The notes: a model not told the origin generated them from the sequence alone. 64,000 nucleotides of DNA from Actinopolymorpha rutila (GCF_013407855.1 NZ_JACBZH010000001.1:1860001-1924000); one strand, 5' to 3'. Shown: positions 40,867 to 49,061, counted from the stretch's first letter. Translations and numbers: made by a program.

Positions 40867-41085
40867 TCAGCGGCAACCGCAGGCGCCGCCGCAGCAACCG
40901 CCCCCGCTCGGCGGCGCGGCCGCCGGGCCGGTGCCGGCGCGGCCGGCGAGCGCGACGGTGGACAGCAACTTCACCGTGTCCCCGTGTCCCTGGGGGCAGG
41001 GGGCGGGCGAGCCCGACTCGCTCATCGGCAGGGCTCGCTCGAACGTGTCGCCGCAGGTGCGGCAGCGGTACTCGTATCGCGGCAC
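40867..41085 (-). CDS. FmdB-type zinc ribbon protein
   Basis: 72 residues. N-terminal PRYEYRCRTCGDTFE is the FmdB/CxxC_CXXC_SSSS zinc ribbon, with C8, C11 and a second pair partly replaced (C30, H34). The C-terminus ends in a Cys/Gly-rich CCGGACGCR that could bind metal. GTG 41085 starts exactly six bases after TACCCT, so leaderless. Putative regulatory protein; function unknown. Confidence 0.78.
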   Translation of the reverse strand: MPRYEYRCRTCGDTFERALPMSESGSPAPCPQGHGDTVKLLSTVALAGRAGTGPAAAPPSGGGCCGGACGCR

Positions 41086-41091
41086 GCGACC

Positions 41092-41097
41092 AGGGTA
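41092..41097 (-). promoter_or_regulatory. -10 box for leaderless zinc ribbon mRNA
   Basis: TACCCT on the minus strand, six bases before the GTG at 41085. Confidence 0.55.
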
Positions 41098-41132
41098 GGC
41101 GACCGGGCGGATCGGCGGCACAGGTGAGCAGG

Positions 41133-41138
41133 GACAAT
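41133..41138 (+). promoter_or_regulatory. -10 box for leaderless gene at 41145
   Basis: GACAAT six bases before GTG 41145; the same GACAAT-N6-GTG recurs before 41498. Confidence 0.5.
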
Positions 41139-41144
41139 TGGGCC

Positions 41145-41441
41145 GTGCCCCGCCGCCGCCCGCGACCCCGCCGCCCCGAGTCCCCGCAGCGGCCGCTGTA
41201 CGGCGGTCACCAGCAGGTGGAGGAGTGGCCCGACGGCGACTGGGTGGTCCGCAAGCTCACCGGCTCGACGAGCACGAAGCCGTACCGCTGTCCCGGTTGT
41301 GACCAGTTGATCCCGCCCGCCACGCCGCACGTGGTGGCGTGGCCGGTGGATCCCGCGTCGTTCGTCGGCACCGGTCTGGACGAACGCCGGCACTGGCACA
41401 ACGGCTGCTGGCGCGCCCGCGACCGGCGGCGACGCCGCTAG
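41145..41441 (+). CDS. Small basic zinc-ribbon-like protein, conserved in Actinobacteria
   Basis: 98 residues, N- and C-terminal Arg/Pro-rich ends around a core with YRCPGCDQLIPPATPHVVAW and RRHWHNGCW. The two Cys of the first motif plus His/His/Cys of the second suggest one zinc site. Actinobacterial genomes carry homologues without known function. An upstream GTG at 41124 is in frame; 41145 is preferred because of the GACAAT box six bases before it. The basic ends would suit nucleic-acid binding, which is inference. Confidence 0.65.
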   Translation: MPRRRPRPRRPESPQRPLYGGHQQVEEWPDGDWVVRKLTGSTSTKPYRCPGCDQLIPPATPHVVAWPVDPASFVGTGLDERRHWHNGCWRARDRRRRR

Positions 41442-41485
41442 GGGTGTCCCAGCCCCCGGCGGACGGGCGGCACGAGCCCGGAGGC

Positions 41486-41491
41486 GACAAT
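41486..41491 (+). promoter_or_regulatory. -10 box for leaderless hydrolase mRNA
   Basis: GACAAT six bases before GTG 41498. A GGAGG at 41480-41484 is too far (13 bases) to be a normal ribosome-binding site. Confidence 0.5.
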
Positions 41492-41497
41492 CGGTGG

Positions 41498-42352
41498 GTG
41501 ACCAGCTCCGCCGAAACCCCCGCCGAACGCACCGCCCAGCCGGAGGGCTCCGCCCGGCCGATCCGGGCCAACAGCGTCCTCCCGGCCAGGCGTACCCCCC
41601 TCGCCCTGGAGACCGCCGACGGGCTGACCCTGGTCGGTGAGGTCGCGCAGCCGCTGGACCGCGCGCCGGTCGCGACCCTGGTCTGCGTCCACCCACTGCC
41701 GACCCACGGCGGAATGATGGACAGTCACATCTACCGCAAGGCCGCCTACCGGCTGCCCGCGCTGGCCGGGATCGCCGTCGTGCGCTTCAACACCCGCGGC
41801 ACTCGCAGTGTCCAGGGGGTGAGCGAGGGGGAGTTCGACGGAGGGGACGCCGAGCGGTTCGACGTGGCGGCCGCGCTGGAGTACGCCGAGTTCGCCGAGC
41901 TGCCCCGGATCTGGCTGGTGGGATGGTCGTTCGGCTCGGACCTGGTGCTGATGCACGGCTGCGACCCGGTGGTGGAGGGCGCGATCCTGCTGTCGCCGTC
42001 GCTGCGGTTCTCCCGGCCCGAGCACCTGGCGGTGTGGGCGGAGTCCGGCAAGCCGCTGACCGCGCTCGTACCGGAGTTCGACGACTACCTGCGACCGGCG
42101 GGGGCCCGCGAGCGGTTCGCGGCGATCCCGCAGGCGCAAGTGGTCGGCATCGACGGCGGCAAGCACCTGTGGGTCGGGGACGCCGAGCGGATCCTGGACG
42201 AGATCGTCGCCCGGGTGGCGCCCGGGGTGGGGCCGTTGCCGACGACCTGGGCAGGGCCGATGGAGTACGCCGACGCCAGCGCCTATGCGGACCGAACCGT
42301 GGCTGCCTTCGCCGACGTTCCCGTACCCGGTGACTCCGCGTCGGAGGGCTGA
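41498..42352 (+). CDS. Alpha/beta hydrolase
   Basis: 284 residues, alpha/beta-hydrolase fold similar to YcjY/dienelactone-type hydrolases. The oxyanion region VCVHPLPTHGG, nucleophile elbow GWSFG (Ser nucleophile) and the late GGKHLWVG with the catalytic His are all present, and the acid is probably in the EFDDYLRP region. The first 45 residues are low-complexity. Substrate unknown. No signal peptide. Confidence 0.8.
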   Translation: MTSSAETPAERTAQPEGSARPIRANSVLPARRTPLALETADGLTLVGEVAQPLDRAPVATLVCVHPLPTHGGMMDSHIYRKAAYRLPALAGIAVVRFNTRGTRSVQGVSEGEFDGGDAERFDVAAALEYAEFAELPRIWLVGWSFGSDLVLMHGCDPVVEGAILLSPSLRFSRPEHLAVWAESGKPLTALVPEFDDYLRPAGARERFAAIPQAQVVGIDGGKHLWVGDAERILDEIVARVAPGVGPLPTTWAGPMEYADASAYADRTVAAFADVPVPGDSASEG

Positions 42353-42549
42353 GCAAGGGGTGGACCGCCGAGCGGCGCGTAACTCGAAAATTCGGCGCGG
42401 CGGCTCCGCCGTGTCGCCGTACTGACACAGTCGGACCCGATCATGGAGCACAACTCTCGACCCTGCCTGCAGGCTGGCCGGGTTTGGCCAACCTGTCCCC
42501 GACTTCGAGCCTTCGGGGCATACAGGTCCACTCCATAAACTGGGCGGCG

Positions 42550-43680
42550 ATGAGCACCAATTCGAATCCGGCGCAGCCTCCGGCCGCCGGGCAGCCCGAT
42601 CCTTCCCGTCCCCTTCGCGTCGGCGTCGTCGGCCTCGGCTTCGCCGGGCAGGCCGCCCTCAAGGGCTACCTCGCTCTGCCAGACGTCGAGGTCGTCGCCC
42701 TCGCCGGGCTCGAGGCCGACCGCCTCGCCGAGCTCGGCAAGGAACACTCCATTCCCTACCTGTACGAGCGCTGGCAGGACCTGATCGCGCGCGACGACAT
42801 CGACGCGGTGAGCGTGGCCACCCCCACGCACCTGCACGCGCCGATCTCGATCGCCGCCCTCGAGGCCGGCAAGCACGTCCTGTGCGAGAAGCCGCTGGCC
42901 CGCTCCGGCGAGGAGGCGCAGACCATCGTCGACGCGGCCACCAAGGCCAACCGCGTCCTCAAGGTGTGCTTCAACCACCGCGAGCGCGGCGACGTCGCGA
43001 TCCTCAAGCAGCAGCTCGACGCCGGACAGCTCGGCCGCGTCTACTACGCCAAGGCCCACTGGATGCGGCGCAACGGCATCCCCGGCATGGGCAGCTGGTT
43101 CACCAACCGGGAGATGGCCGGCGGTGGGCCGCTCATCGACCTCGGTGTGCACATGCTGGACATGGCGCTGTACCTCCTCGGCGAGCCGCGGGTGCTGTCC
43201 GCGAGCGCGTCGACGTTCTCCGAGCTGGGCCCGCGCGGGCTGGGCGGTTCGCAGTACGCCGCCAAGCAGACGGTGGGTTCGGCGTACGAGGTGGAGGACC
43301 TCGCCACCGCGTTCCTGCGGCTGGAGGGCGGCGGCGTCCTGCAGCTGGAGACCAGCTGGGCGACGTTCCGCAAGCCCGGCGACGACTTCGGTGTGTCGCT
43401 GTACGGCACCGACGGCGGCGCCGAGATCGGCGTGGAGAACTACGCCTCCGAGGACACGCTCCGGATCTACACCGACGTGGCCGGGGCGCCCGCCGAGGTC
43501 CGTCCGCGGGTCGTCCGCGGCGAGGGCCACCGGGCGGTCGTACGCGACTTCGTCGGTGTCGTCCGCAACGGCGACTGGTCGGCGCACGCCGGCCGCGACG
43601 GCCTGGCGCGGGCGCGCATCATCGACGCCTGCTACCTGTCGTCGCTGGAGGGCCGCGAGGTCCCGGTGGTGGAGTCCTGA
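42550..43680 (+). CDS. Gfo/Idh/MocA family oxidoreductase
   Basis: NAD(P)-dependent sugar or inositol dehydrogenase. 376 residues: N-terminal Rossmann fold (VGVVGLGFAGQ near 30-40, CEKPLAR with the conserved EKP) and C-terminal alpha/beta dimer domain (GGGPLIDLGVHMLDMALYLLG with the catalytic Asp/His pair). ATG 42550 is used because TAAACT stands eight bases before it; an earlier in-frame start at 42484 lacks support. About 100 bases upstream of a ThuA-like gene; the two commonly pair in sugar catabolism. Confidence 0.88.
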   Translation: MSTNSNPAQPPAAGQPDPSRPLRVGVVGLGFAGQAALKGYLALPDVEVVALAGLEADRLAELGKEHSIPYLYERWQDLIARDDIDAVSVATPTHLHAPISIAALEAGKHVLCEKPLARSGEEAQTIVDAATKANRVLKVCFNHRERGDVAILKQQLDAGQLGRVYYAKAHWMRRNGIPGMGSWFTNREMAGGGPLIDLGVHMLDMALYLLGEPRVLSASASTFSELGPRGLGGSQYAAKQTVGSAYEVEDLATAFLRLEGGGVLQLETSWATFRKPGDDFGVSLYGTDGGAEIGVENYASEDTLRIYTDVAGAPAEVRPRVVRGEGHRAVVRDFVGVVRNGDWSAHAGRDGLARARIIDACYLSSLEGREVPVVES

Positions 43681-43783
43681 GCGACGGGTCCGTCCCGTTC
43701 GCCGGCGTCACACCAGGGCCGCCGCCACCTCAGCGCCTGGCCCGTACAGAGCTTTCCGAACCGACTCAACCAGGGAGTTACAC

Positions 43784-44569
43784 ATGAGCTTGTCCCCGAT
43801 CCGGGTGACAGTCTGGGGCGAGAACGTCCACGAGCAGCGGGACGCCTCGGTCAAGGAGATCTACCCCGACGGCATGCACGGCGCGATCGCCGACGGTATC
43901 GCCAAGCACCTCGGTGAGGACGTCGTCGTTCGCACCGCCACCCTGCAGGAGCCCGAGCACGGGCTGAGCGCAGAGGTGCTCGCGCAGACCGACGTGCTGA
44001 CCTGGTGGGGCCACGCCGCCCACGGCGAGGTCTCCGACGAGGTCGTCGACCGGGTGCACGAGGCGGTGCTCGGCGGTATGGGCATCCTGGTCCTGCACTC
44101 GGGCCACTTCTCCAAGATCTTCCGCAAGCTGATGGGCACCACCTGCTCGCTGGACTGGCGCAGCGAGAACGACCGGGAGATGGTCTGGACGGTCGCGCCC
44201 GACCACCCGATCGCGGCAGGCGTGCCGAACCCCATCCTGATCCTGGCGCAGGAGATGTACGGCGAGTACTTCGACATCCCGCAGCCGGACGAGCTGGTGT
44301 TCATCAGCTCGTTCTCCGGCGGCGAGGTGTTCCGCAGCGGCTGTGCGTACCGCCGCGGCCGTGGCCGGGTGTTCTACTTCAGCCCCGGCGATCAGGAGTA
44401 CCCCGTCTATCACCACCCGGACATCCAGCGGGTGCTGGCCAACGCGGTCGGCTGGGCGGCCCCGACCGGTACCGAGCGGATCACTCCGTTCGTGTCCCGT
44501 CGCCCTACCGGCTGGTTCGAGTCCGGCGAGACCCTGCCGACGGCGGACCCGCGCCTCGCGCAGTCCTGA
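43784..44569 (+). CDS. ThuA-like protein (trehalose/sugar utilisation family)
   Basis: 261 residues of the ThuA domain, a class I glutamine amidotransferase-like fold. VTVWGENVHEQRD, DVLTWWGHAAHGEV, GMGILVLHSGHFSKIF and DEYPVYHHPDIQRVLANAVGW-type pattern follow the family; the amidotransferase Cys is absent, as usual. ATG 43784 follows AGGGAG. ThuA in rhizobia acts with ThuB, a Gfo/Idh-type dehydrogenase, in trehalose catabolism via 3-keto sugars; the neighbour at 42550 is of that type. The substrate here is not known. Confidence 0.85.
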   Translation: MSLSPIRVTVWGENVHEQRDASVKEIYPDGMHGAIADGIAKHLGEDVVVRTATLQEPEHGLSAEVLAQTDVLTWWGHAAHGEVSDEVVDRVHEAVLGGMGILVLHSGHFSKIFRKLMGTTCSLDWRSENDREMVWTVAPDHPIAAGVPNPILILAQEMYGEYFDIPQPDELVFISSFSGGEVFRSGCAYRRGRGRVFYFSPGDQEYPVYHHPDIQRVLANAVGWAAPTGTERITPFVSRRPTGWFESGETLPTADPRLAQS

Positions 44570-44587
44570 CCGGGCTGGGGGATCCTG

Positions 44588-44836
44588 GCGCAGGGATTCT
44601 GACTGCGTAGGGACGTTCCCCGCGTAGGGATGTTTTCGGGAGTAGGAAGGTCCCGACGTCGGAAGCTTGCCGGCGTCGGGACCTTTCCTGTCGGTGGAAG
44701 GTCCTCGGCGTAGGAAGGTTCCCGGCGCTGGGACGTTACGGGCGTACGTCCCTCCTTCGCCGTCGGGAAGGTCCCGGCGTCGAAAGGTTCTCGGCGTCGG
44801 GAGGTTCTTGGCGTCGGGAGGTTCTTGGCGTGGAAG
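44588..44836. repeat. Degenerate 17-bp tandem repeat array (about 14.5 copies)
   Basis: Units of 17 bases (two of 18) run without gaps from 44588: starts at 44588, 44605, 44622, 44639, 44656, 44673, 44690, 44708, 44725, 44742, 44759, 44777, 44794, 44811 and a partial at 44828. Approximate consensus GCGTCGGGAGGTTCCCG; the last two full units are identical (GCGTCGGGAGGTTCTTG). It lies between the convergent ThuA-like and permease genes and has no start codon or fit to a protein. Confidence 0.85.
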
Positions 44837-44842
44837 CACCGA

Positions 44843-44889
44843 ACGGCGAAGCTCCCCGGCTCGAACGAGATGCCGGGGAGCTTCGCCGT
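44843..44889 (-). terminator. 18-bp perfect stem-loop at the end of the permease gene
   Basis: Arms 44843-44860 and 44872-44889 are perfectly complementary (ACGGCGAAGCTCCCCGGC) with an 11-base loop. It lies 21 bases beyond the minus-strand stop at 44910 and directly borders the 17-bp repeat array. Could act on both strands. Confidence 0.65.
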
Positions 44890-44909
44890 CTCGGGTCTTA
44901 GGGCAGGCC

Positions 44910-46334
44910 CTAGGCCTCCTCGAGGCGGGGGTGGAGCACCTCGCGGATGAGCAACAGGATCGCGGCCGCGGTGGGCACGGCGAGCAGGGCGCCGACGATG
45001 CCCAGCAGCGACCCGCCGGCCAGGGCCGCGACCACGATCACCGTGCCGGGCACCTTCACCGAGCGCTGCATGATCCGGGGGTAGATCAGGTAGTTCTCGA
45101 TCTGCTGGTAGATGACGTAGTAGATGATGCAGGCGATCCCGATCTTCACGTCGGTGAGCAGCCCGACCGAGGTGGCGACCACCGCCGAGACGGCGCCGCC
45201 GATCAGCGGGATCAGGCCGAGGATGGCCACCACGATCGCCAGCGCGAGGGCGTACTCGCTCAGCCCCACGATCAGGAAGAAGACGAACGACGCGGACGCC
45301 GCGATCGCCGCGACCGCCAACTGCCCGCCGACGTAGCTGCCGACCCGGGCGAGGATCTCGTCGCCCAGCATGGTCACGCGGTCCCGGCGCGAGCGGGGGA
45401 CCAGCTTGTAGAGAGCGGTCTTCGTGGTCGGCAGTGAGCCGAGGAAGTACAACGTGAGCACCAGGATCGTGAACGCGCCGAACAACGTGCTGGCCACGAT
45501 CCGGCTGGCACCCACCACGCCGCCGAACAACCGCTCGGCCAGTCCGCCGCTGGTGATGTAGTCCTGGACCTTCTTGGTGACCTGGTACTGGTCGTCCAGC
45601 GACTGGAGGTTGGGGTTGTTGCGCAACGTGGTGAACCAGTCGGGCACCTGGTTGATCAACAGTGTGACCTGCTTGGTCACCACCGGCACGATCGCCAGGC
45701 CGATCAGGGCGAAGACCACCACCAGGCAGAGGAAGACCAGGGCGACCGCGACGCCCCGGCTGATCCGCCGGCGGACGAACCACTCGACCGCGGGATTGAG
45801 CCCGACGGCGAGATACAGGGACACCACCAGCAGCACGAGCACACTGCTGGCCGAGGCCAGCAGGTTGAACAGCTGCCAGGCCAGCAGGGCGCCGAGGGCG
45901 CCGAAGAAGCCGAGGTAGAACGGTGAACGCCGGCTGATCCGTGGCCCCGGGCGTCCGAACCTCGGACCGTCGTCGCCGTCGCCGTCGCCGTCGCTGTCCA
46001 CGGCCGAGGCGTCCGGCCCGAGCCCGCCCTGGCGTCGTTCGGAGGCGCCGCTGCCGGACCGCGCCCCTAGGTCGGACCTCTCCGCCGAGCCTGCTTCGGC
46101 ACCCGGACCAGCGGACAGGGTGGCGGTCGACGCGGAGCTACCGGGGTCTCGGCCCGCCTCCGAGGTCGAGCCGGGCGCCGAGGTCGAGCCGCCGTTCGGT
46201 GCCGACCCGCCGTTCGTCGCCGAGCCGCCGTTCGGTGCGGGGCGGTCGCGCCCCGCCGAGCCCGGCGACCCGGACGCCTGGCCTCCGTCGCCGGCTCCGG
46301 GCCGGGACCCGCCCGGCGCGTTCTGCTCACCCAT
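44910..46334 (-). CDS. AI-2E family transporter (YdiK/PerM-type permease)
   Basis: 474 residues. The first 130 are disordered, Gly/Ser/Pro-rich with repeated NGGS units and a DGDGDGDDG run, then eight predicted membrane helices (about 140-465). GLNPAVEWFVRRRISRG, the large extracytoplasmic loop (VPDWFTTLRNNPN) and GLIPLIGG plus YPRIMQRSVKVPG fit the AI-2E exporter/PerM family. Despite the name, most members have unknown substrates. No obvious partner gene; the coiled-coil gene upstream is on the same strand 172 bases away. Confidence 0.85.
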   Translation of the reverse strand: MGEQNAPGGSRPGAGDGGQASGSPGSAGRDRPAPNGGSATNGGSAPNGGSTSAPGSTSEAGRDPGSSASTATLSAGPGAEAGSAERSDLGARSGSGASERRQGGLGPDASAVDSDGDGDGDDGPRFGRPGPRISRRSPFYLGFFGALGALLAWQLFNLLASASSVLVLLVVSLYLAVGLNPAVEWFVRRRISRGVAVALVFLCLVVVFALIGLAIVPVVTKQVTLLINQVPDWFTTLRNNPNLQSLDDQYQVTKKVQDYITSGGLAERLFGGVVGASRIVASTLFGAFTILVLTLYFLGSLPTTKTALYKLVPRSRRDRVTMLGDEILARVGSYVGGQLAVAAIAASASFVFFLIVGLSEYALALAIVVAILGLIPLIGGAVSAVVATSVGLLTDVKIGIACIIYYVIYQQIENYLIYPRIMQRSVKVPGTVIVVAALAGGSLLGIVGALLAVPTAAAILLLIREVLHPRLEEA

Positions 46335-46450
46335 GTCGCCTCCGACCGTGCCGGGGGCTCTACGTGTGTCCTTCCCGGCGTACGCCAGTGCAGGTTCTCA
46401 CGACCGTCCCGGCTTTGCACCTGCCGCGCCGCGCCCGGTCGGCGCGGGCT

Positions 46451-46477
46451 CCCCGGCGTCCGGCCGCCGAGCCGGGG
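46451..46477 (-). terminator. Possible terminator of the coiled-coil gene
   Basis: CCCCGGC (46451-46457) and GCCGGGG (46471-46477) form a 7-bp stem with a 13-base loop, 30 bases past the minus-strand stop at 46507. Weak support. Confidence 0.35.
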
Positions 46478-46506
46478 CGAACCGCCGAAACGTCAGGACC
46501 GGAACC

Positions 46507-48000
46507 TCAGGACTCGGTCGACGCCCCGCTGTTGCCGGGCCGGTTGCTGTCAGGCGTGCTTGCCCCTGCCTGCGAGGCCGTCCCGCTGGCGGCGCCGACC
46601 GGAGGCTGCCGCTGCTGGTCGGGGACGTTGGCGCCGGAGATCACGTGGACGTTGTCCTTGAGCCGGGTGAGGCTCTCGATCAGCTCGTCGCGCTGGCGGT
46701 GGAGGTTGGCGATCTGGCGCTCGGCCGCCGTGGTCTCCTCCTGCACCCGGGCCTGCGCGTCCCGCACGGTGCGTTCGGACTCGCCGCGCGCCTCCCTGCG
46801 GATCTGCTCGGCCTCGCGGCGGGAGCGGGCCAGCACCTGGGCCACCCGGTCGTTCGCGGCGCGCAGGCGTTCCTCGGTGCGCTGGTCGCTGTCCTGCGCG
46901 CGCTTCTCGGCGTCCCGCAGCACCTGCTCGGCGTGGCTGGTGTTGCGCTGGGCCTCCGCGGTGGCGGCGGTGTGCACCGCCGCTGCCTCGCGCTGGGCCT
47001 GCTCCAGGACCCCGGCGACGGCGTTGCGGCGTTCGGCGACCTCGCGTTCGGCGGTCGCACGCTTCTCGGCCACCTCCCGGTCGGCGGTCGAGCGGAGCTC
47101 GGCGACCTCCTGCTCCGCGGTGGTGCGCAGCTCGGTCGTCTCCCGCTCGGCGGTGGCCCGCAGCTCGGTCGTCTCCCGCTCGGCGGTGGCCCGCAGCTCC
47201 GCCACTTCCTGCTCCGCGGTGGTGCGCAGCTCGGTGACCTCCCGCTCGGCGGTCGTGCGCAGCTCGGTGACCTCCCGCTCGGCAGTGGCCCGCAGCGCGG
47301 CGACCTCCCGCCTGGCGGTGGTGCGGAGTTCCTTCGTCTCCCGCTCTGCGGTCGACCGGAGCTCGGTCACCTCCTGGTCGGCGCGGCCACGCAGCTCGGT
47401 GACCTCCCGCTCGGCGGTGGCGAGCATGGCGGCCACCTCGTGCTCGGTGCCCTGCCGACGGGTCTTGAGCTGGTGGTCGAGGTCACGCAACTGGCGGTTG
47501 GCGTTGTCGGTGGCGTGCCGGAGGATCTCCTCGCGCCGCTTCTGTGCGGCCTTGATGATGCGCTCGGCCTCTTCGTCGGAGGCGTTGCGGATCTTCTCCG
47601 TCTCCTCCGCCACCCGCCGGCGCAGCTCCGAGGCCGCCCGCTCGGCGTCGTCGGTGAGCCGCCGCGCCTCCGCCTGCGCATCGGCCCGGATGTCTTCTGC
47701 GGCGTCGTCGGCGCGGTTCTCCACGTCGAGGGCCTGCTCCTCGGACAGCCGCAGAATCTCCTGCGCCCGCCGCCCGAGCTTGGCCCAGGTGGGCTCACCG
47801 GCGTCCTCGAGGGCACGTCTGGTCAGCGCGAGATCTCGTTGGAGGTCACCGACGGTCCGGTCGCGTTCGTCCAGGGCGGAGTCGAGCTGCTCGACCACCT
47901 GGTCGACTTCCTGCCGGTCGTAACCGAGGAGGACGGTGGTGAACGTGCCGACCTTGCGACCATTCTCCAGCAGGGAAAGGCCTTCGTCCGGCTCAGACAT
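46507..48000 (-). CDS. FilP/Scy-like coiled-coil cytoskeletal protein with 11-residue repeats
   Basis: 497 residues, nearly all helical. N-terminal 45 residues are DivIVA-like (VLLGYDRQEVDQVVEQLDSA). Residues 75-195 are typical of actinobacterial coiled-coil proteins once called cellulose-binding. Residues 195-326 are twelve gapless 11-residue units of the type TAEREVTELRT; then mixed heptads to about 460 and a Gly/Ser tail. FilP and Scy, polar growth scaffolds of Streptomyces, lie in the same place next to mce, thiolase and meaB. ATG 48000 follows GAGGAG. Probable scaffold for polar growth or cell shape. Confidence 0.8.
   Translation of the reverse strand: MSEPDEGLSLLENGRKVGTFTTVLLGYDRQEVDQVVEQLDSALDERDRTVGDLQRDLALTRRALEDAGEPTWAKLGRRAQEILRLSEEQALDVENRADDAAEDIRADAQAEARRLTDDAERAASELRRRVAEETEKIRNASDEEAERIIKAAQKRREEILRHATDNANRQLRDLDHQLKTRRQGTEHEVAAMLATAEREVTELRGRADQEVTELRSTAERETKELRTTARREVAALRATAEREVTELRTTAEREVTELRTTAEQEVAELRATAERETTELRATAERETTELRTTAEQEVAELRSTADREVAEKRATAEREVAERRNAVAGVLEQAQREAAAVHTAATAEAQRNTSHAEQVLRDAEKRAQDSDQRTEERLRAANDRVAQVLARSRREAEQIRREARGESERTVRDAQARVQEETTAAERQIANLHRQRDELIESLTRLKDNVHVISGANVPDQQRQPPVGAASGTASQAGASTPDSNRPGNSGASTES
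47023..47418 (-). repeat. Twelve 33-bp coding repeats (11-residue hendecads)
   Basis: Codes for residues 195-326 of the coiled-coil protein. Each unit is 33 bases with no insertions; codon choice differs between copies but several neighbours are nearly identical, pointing to recent unit duplication. Confidence 0.85.
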
Positions 48001-48428
48001 CTGCGCTCCTCACAGCGTCGGTGGAACTCCCCCTATGGTGCCCGGCCCGGCAGACACCCGCTACGACGTGACCACCGACCGGTGCCGGTCGGTGCGGCGA
48101 CGAACCTTAGCCGGGTGACCCAGGGTGCCAGCCACCGGGGACAGGCCATCACAACGCACGACACGATCCGCGCCACGACCTCCGTTCGGCCCCGTCCAGC
48201 CCTGTCCGGTCCAGCCCCGATCAGCAGCTCCGCCCGGTGAACCCCTCGACCGCGCCATGGGCGCCGCGAGCAGGGCACCTCCACAACCTTGGCACGCGAC
48301 CGTGCCCCCGTGGATGCCTGTCCCCAGGATTCTCAGATTTCTCCGGAACTGTTAAGGATTCGGTCGCGCCACCACGCCGCGGAGCCCGGGATCCCTTATG
48401 GACCGACCCCTGCCCGGCTCCGGGTTGC
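48001..48428. other. Intergenic region between mce and coiled-coil gene
   Basis: 428 bases without a convincing gene. Near the left end is the leader of the coiled-coil gene: GAGGAG close to the start, a 22-bp hyphenated palindrome (48073-48094) and a minus-strand TAAGGT (48104-48109) as possible -10 box. The rest (48120-48428) is Pro/Arg-codon-like sequence in all frames, with a somewhat AT-richer spot near 48330-48360. Nothing else identified. Confidence 0.45.
48073..48094. promoter_or_regulatory. Palindrome in the leader of the coiled-coil gene
   Basis: CACCGACCGG and CCGGTCGGTG, ten-base perfect arms separated by TG. It lies between the putative -10 box and the start codon, so it could be an operator or an mRNA hairpin about 73 bases upstream of the start. 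Confidence 0.4.
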
Positions 48429-48992
48429 CTACCGGTCCGGTTGCCGGCCGGACTCCTGGTCCCGCTCCCGGGCCGGCTCCTGGGCCCGCTCATGGGCCGA
48501 CTCGGAATCGCCGTAGGCACTGTCCGGTGCCGCCTGGACGAGCTCGACGAGGAAGCCGCCGGCCGCCTTCGGATGGATGAAGTTGACCCGCGTCCCCGCG
48601 GTGCCCCGCCGCGGCTCGTCGTACAGAAGCTCCACTCCGCGTGACCGCAGTGTCGCTGCGGCCTCCGCCACGTCGTCCACGGCGTAGGCCACCTGGTGGA
48701 GGCCCTCGCCGCGGGAGGCGAGGAAGCGGCCCACGGGGGAGTCGTCGCTCAGGGGAGCGATCAGCTGGAGCTGGGGGCCGGAAGTGCCCACGTCGAGCAT
48801 CGCCTCGCGTACGCCTTGTTCCTCGTTGGTCTCGATGTGCACCAGCCGCATTCCGAACGTCTGTTCGTACCACGAGATCGCCGCGTCCAGGTCGCGGACG
48901 GCGACGCCCACGTGGTCGATCGAGCCGAACAGCGGGGGGACCGGCGGGGAAGCCGGCCGCGGAGCGGAGGTCTCGTCGGGCATGTGTCCCAT
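48429..48992 (-). CDS. mce: Methylmalonyl-CoA epimerase
   Basis: Interconverts (R)- and (S)-methylmalonyl-CoA. 187 residues, longer than the usual 140-150. The VOC fold core (about 22-155) has the metal ligands H27 (GSIDHVGVAV), a central His in GEGLHQVAYAV and Glu in GGFLVELVQ. The N-terminal 20 residues are Pro/Ala-rich and the last 30 are a charged tail (HERAQEPARERDQESGRQ). ATG 48992 could be replaced by ATG 48983. Sits back-to-back with a thiolase and meaB, the usual acyl-CoA group. Confidence 0.88.
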   Translation of the reverse strand: MGHMPDETSAPRPASPPVPPLFGSIDHVGVAVRDLDAAISWYEQTFGMRLVHIETNEEQGVREAMLDVGTSGPQLQLIAPLSDDSPVGRFLASRGEGLHQVAYAVDDVAEAAATLRSRGVELLYDEPRRGTAGTRVNFIHPKAAGGFLVELVQAAPDSAYGDSESAHERAQEPARERDQESGRQPDR

Positions 48993-49061
48993 CCTCCGCC
49001 ATCGAGGGTCCGGCCGGTCCCAGGCCCGCCGACGAACCGGGACGAGCAGACCTCGCCCGCG

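Noticed and set aside
44588..44836. CRISPR array
   Set aside because: Units are contiguous at 17 bases with no unique spacers and no cas genes nearby.
47023..47418. CRISPR or satellite DNA
   Set aside because: The 33-base units are in frame inside a coiled-coil protein gene and encode an 11-residue repeat.
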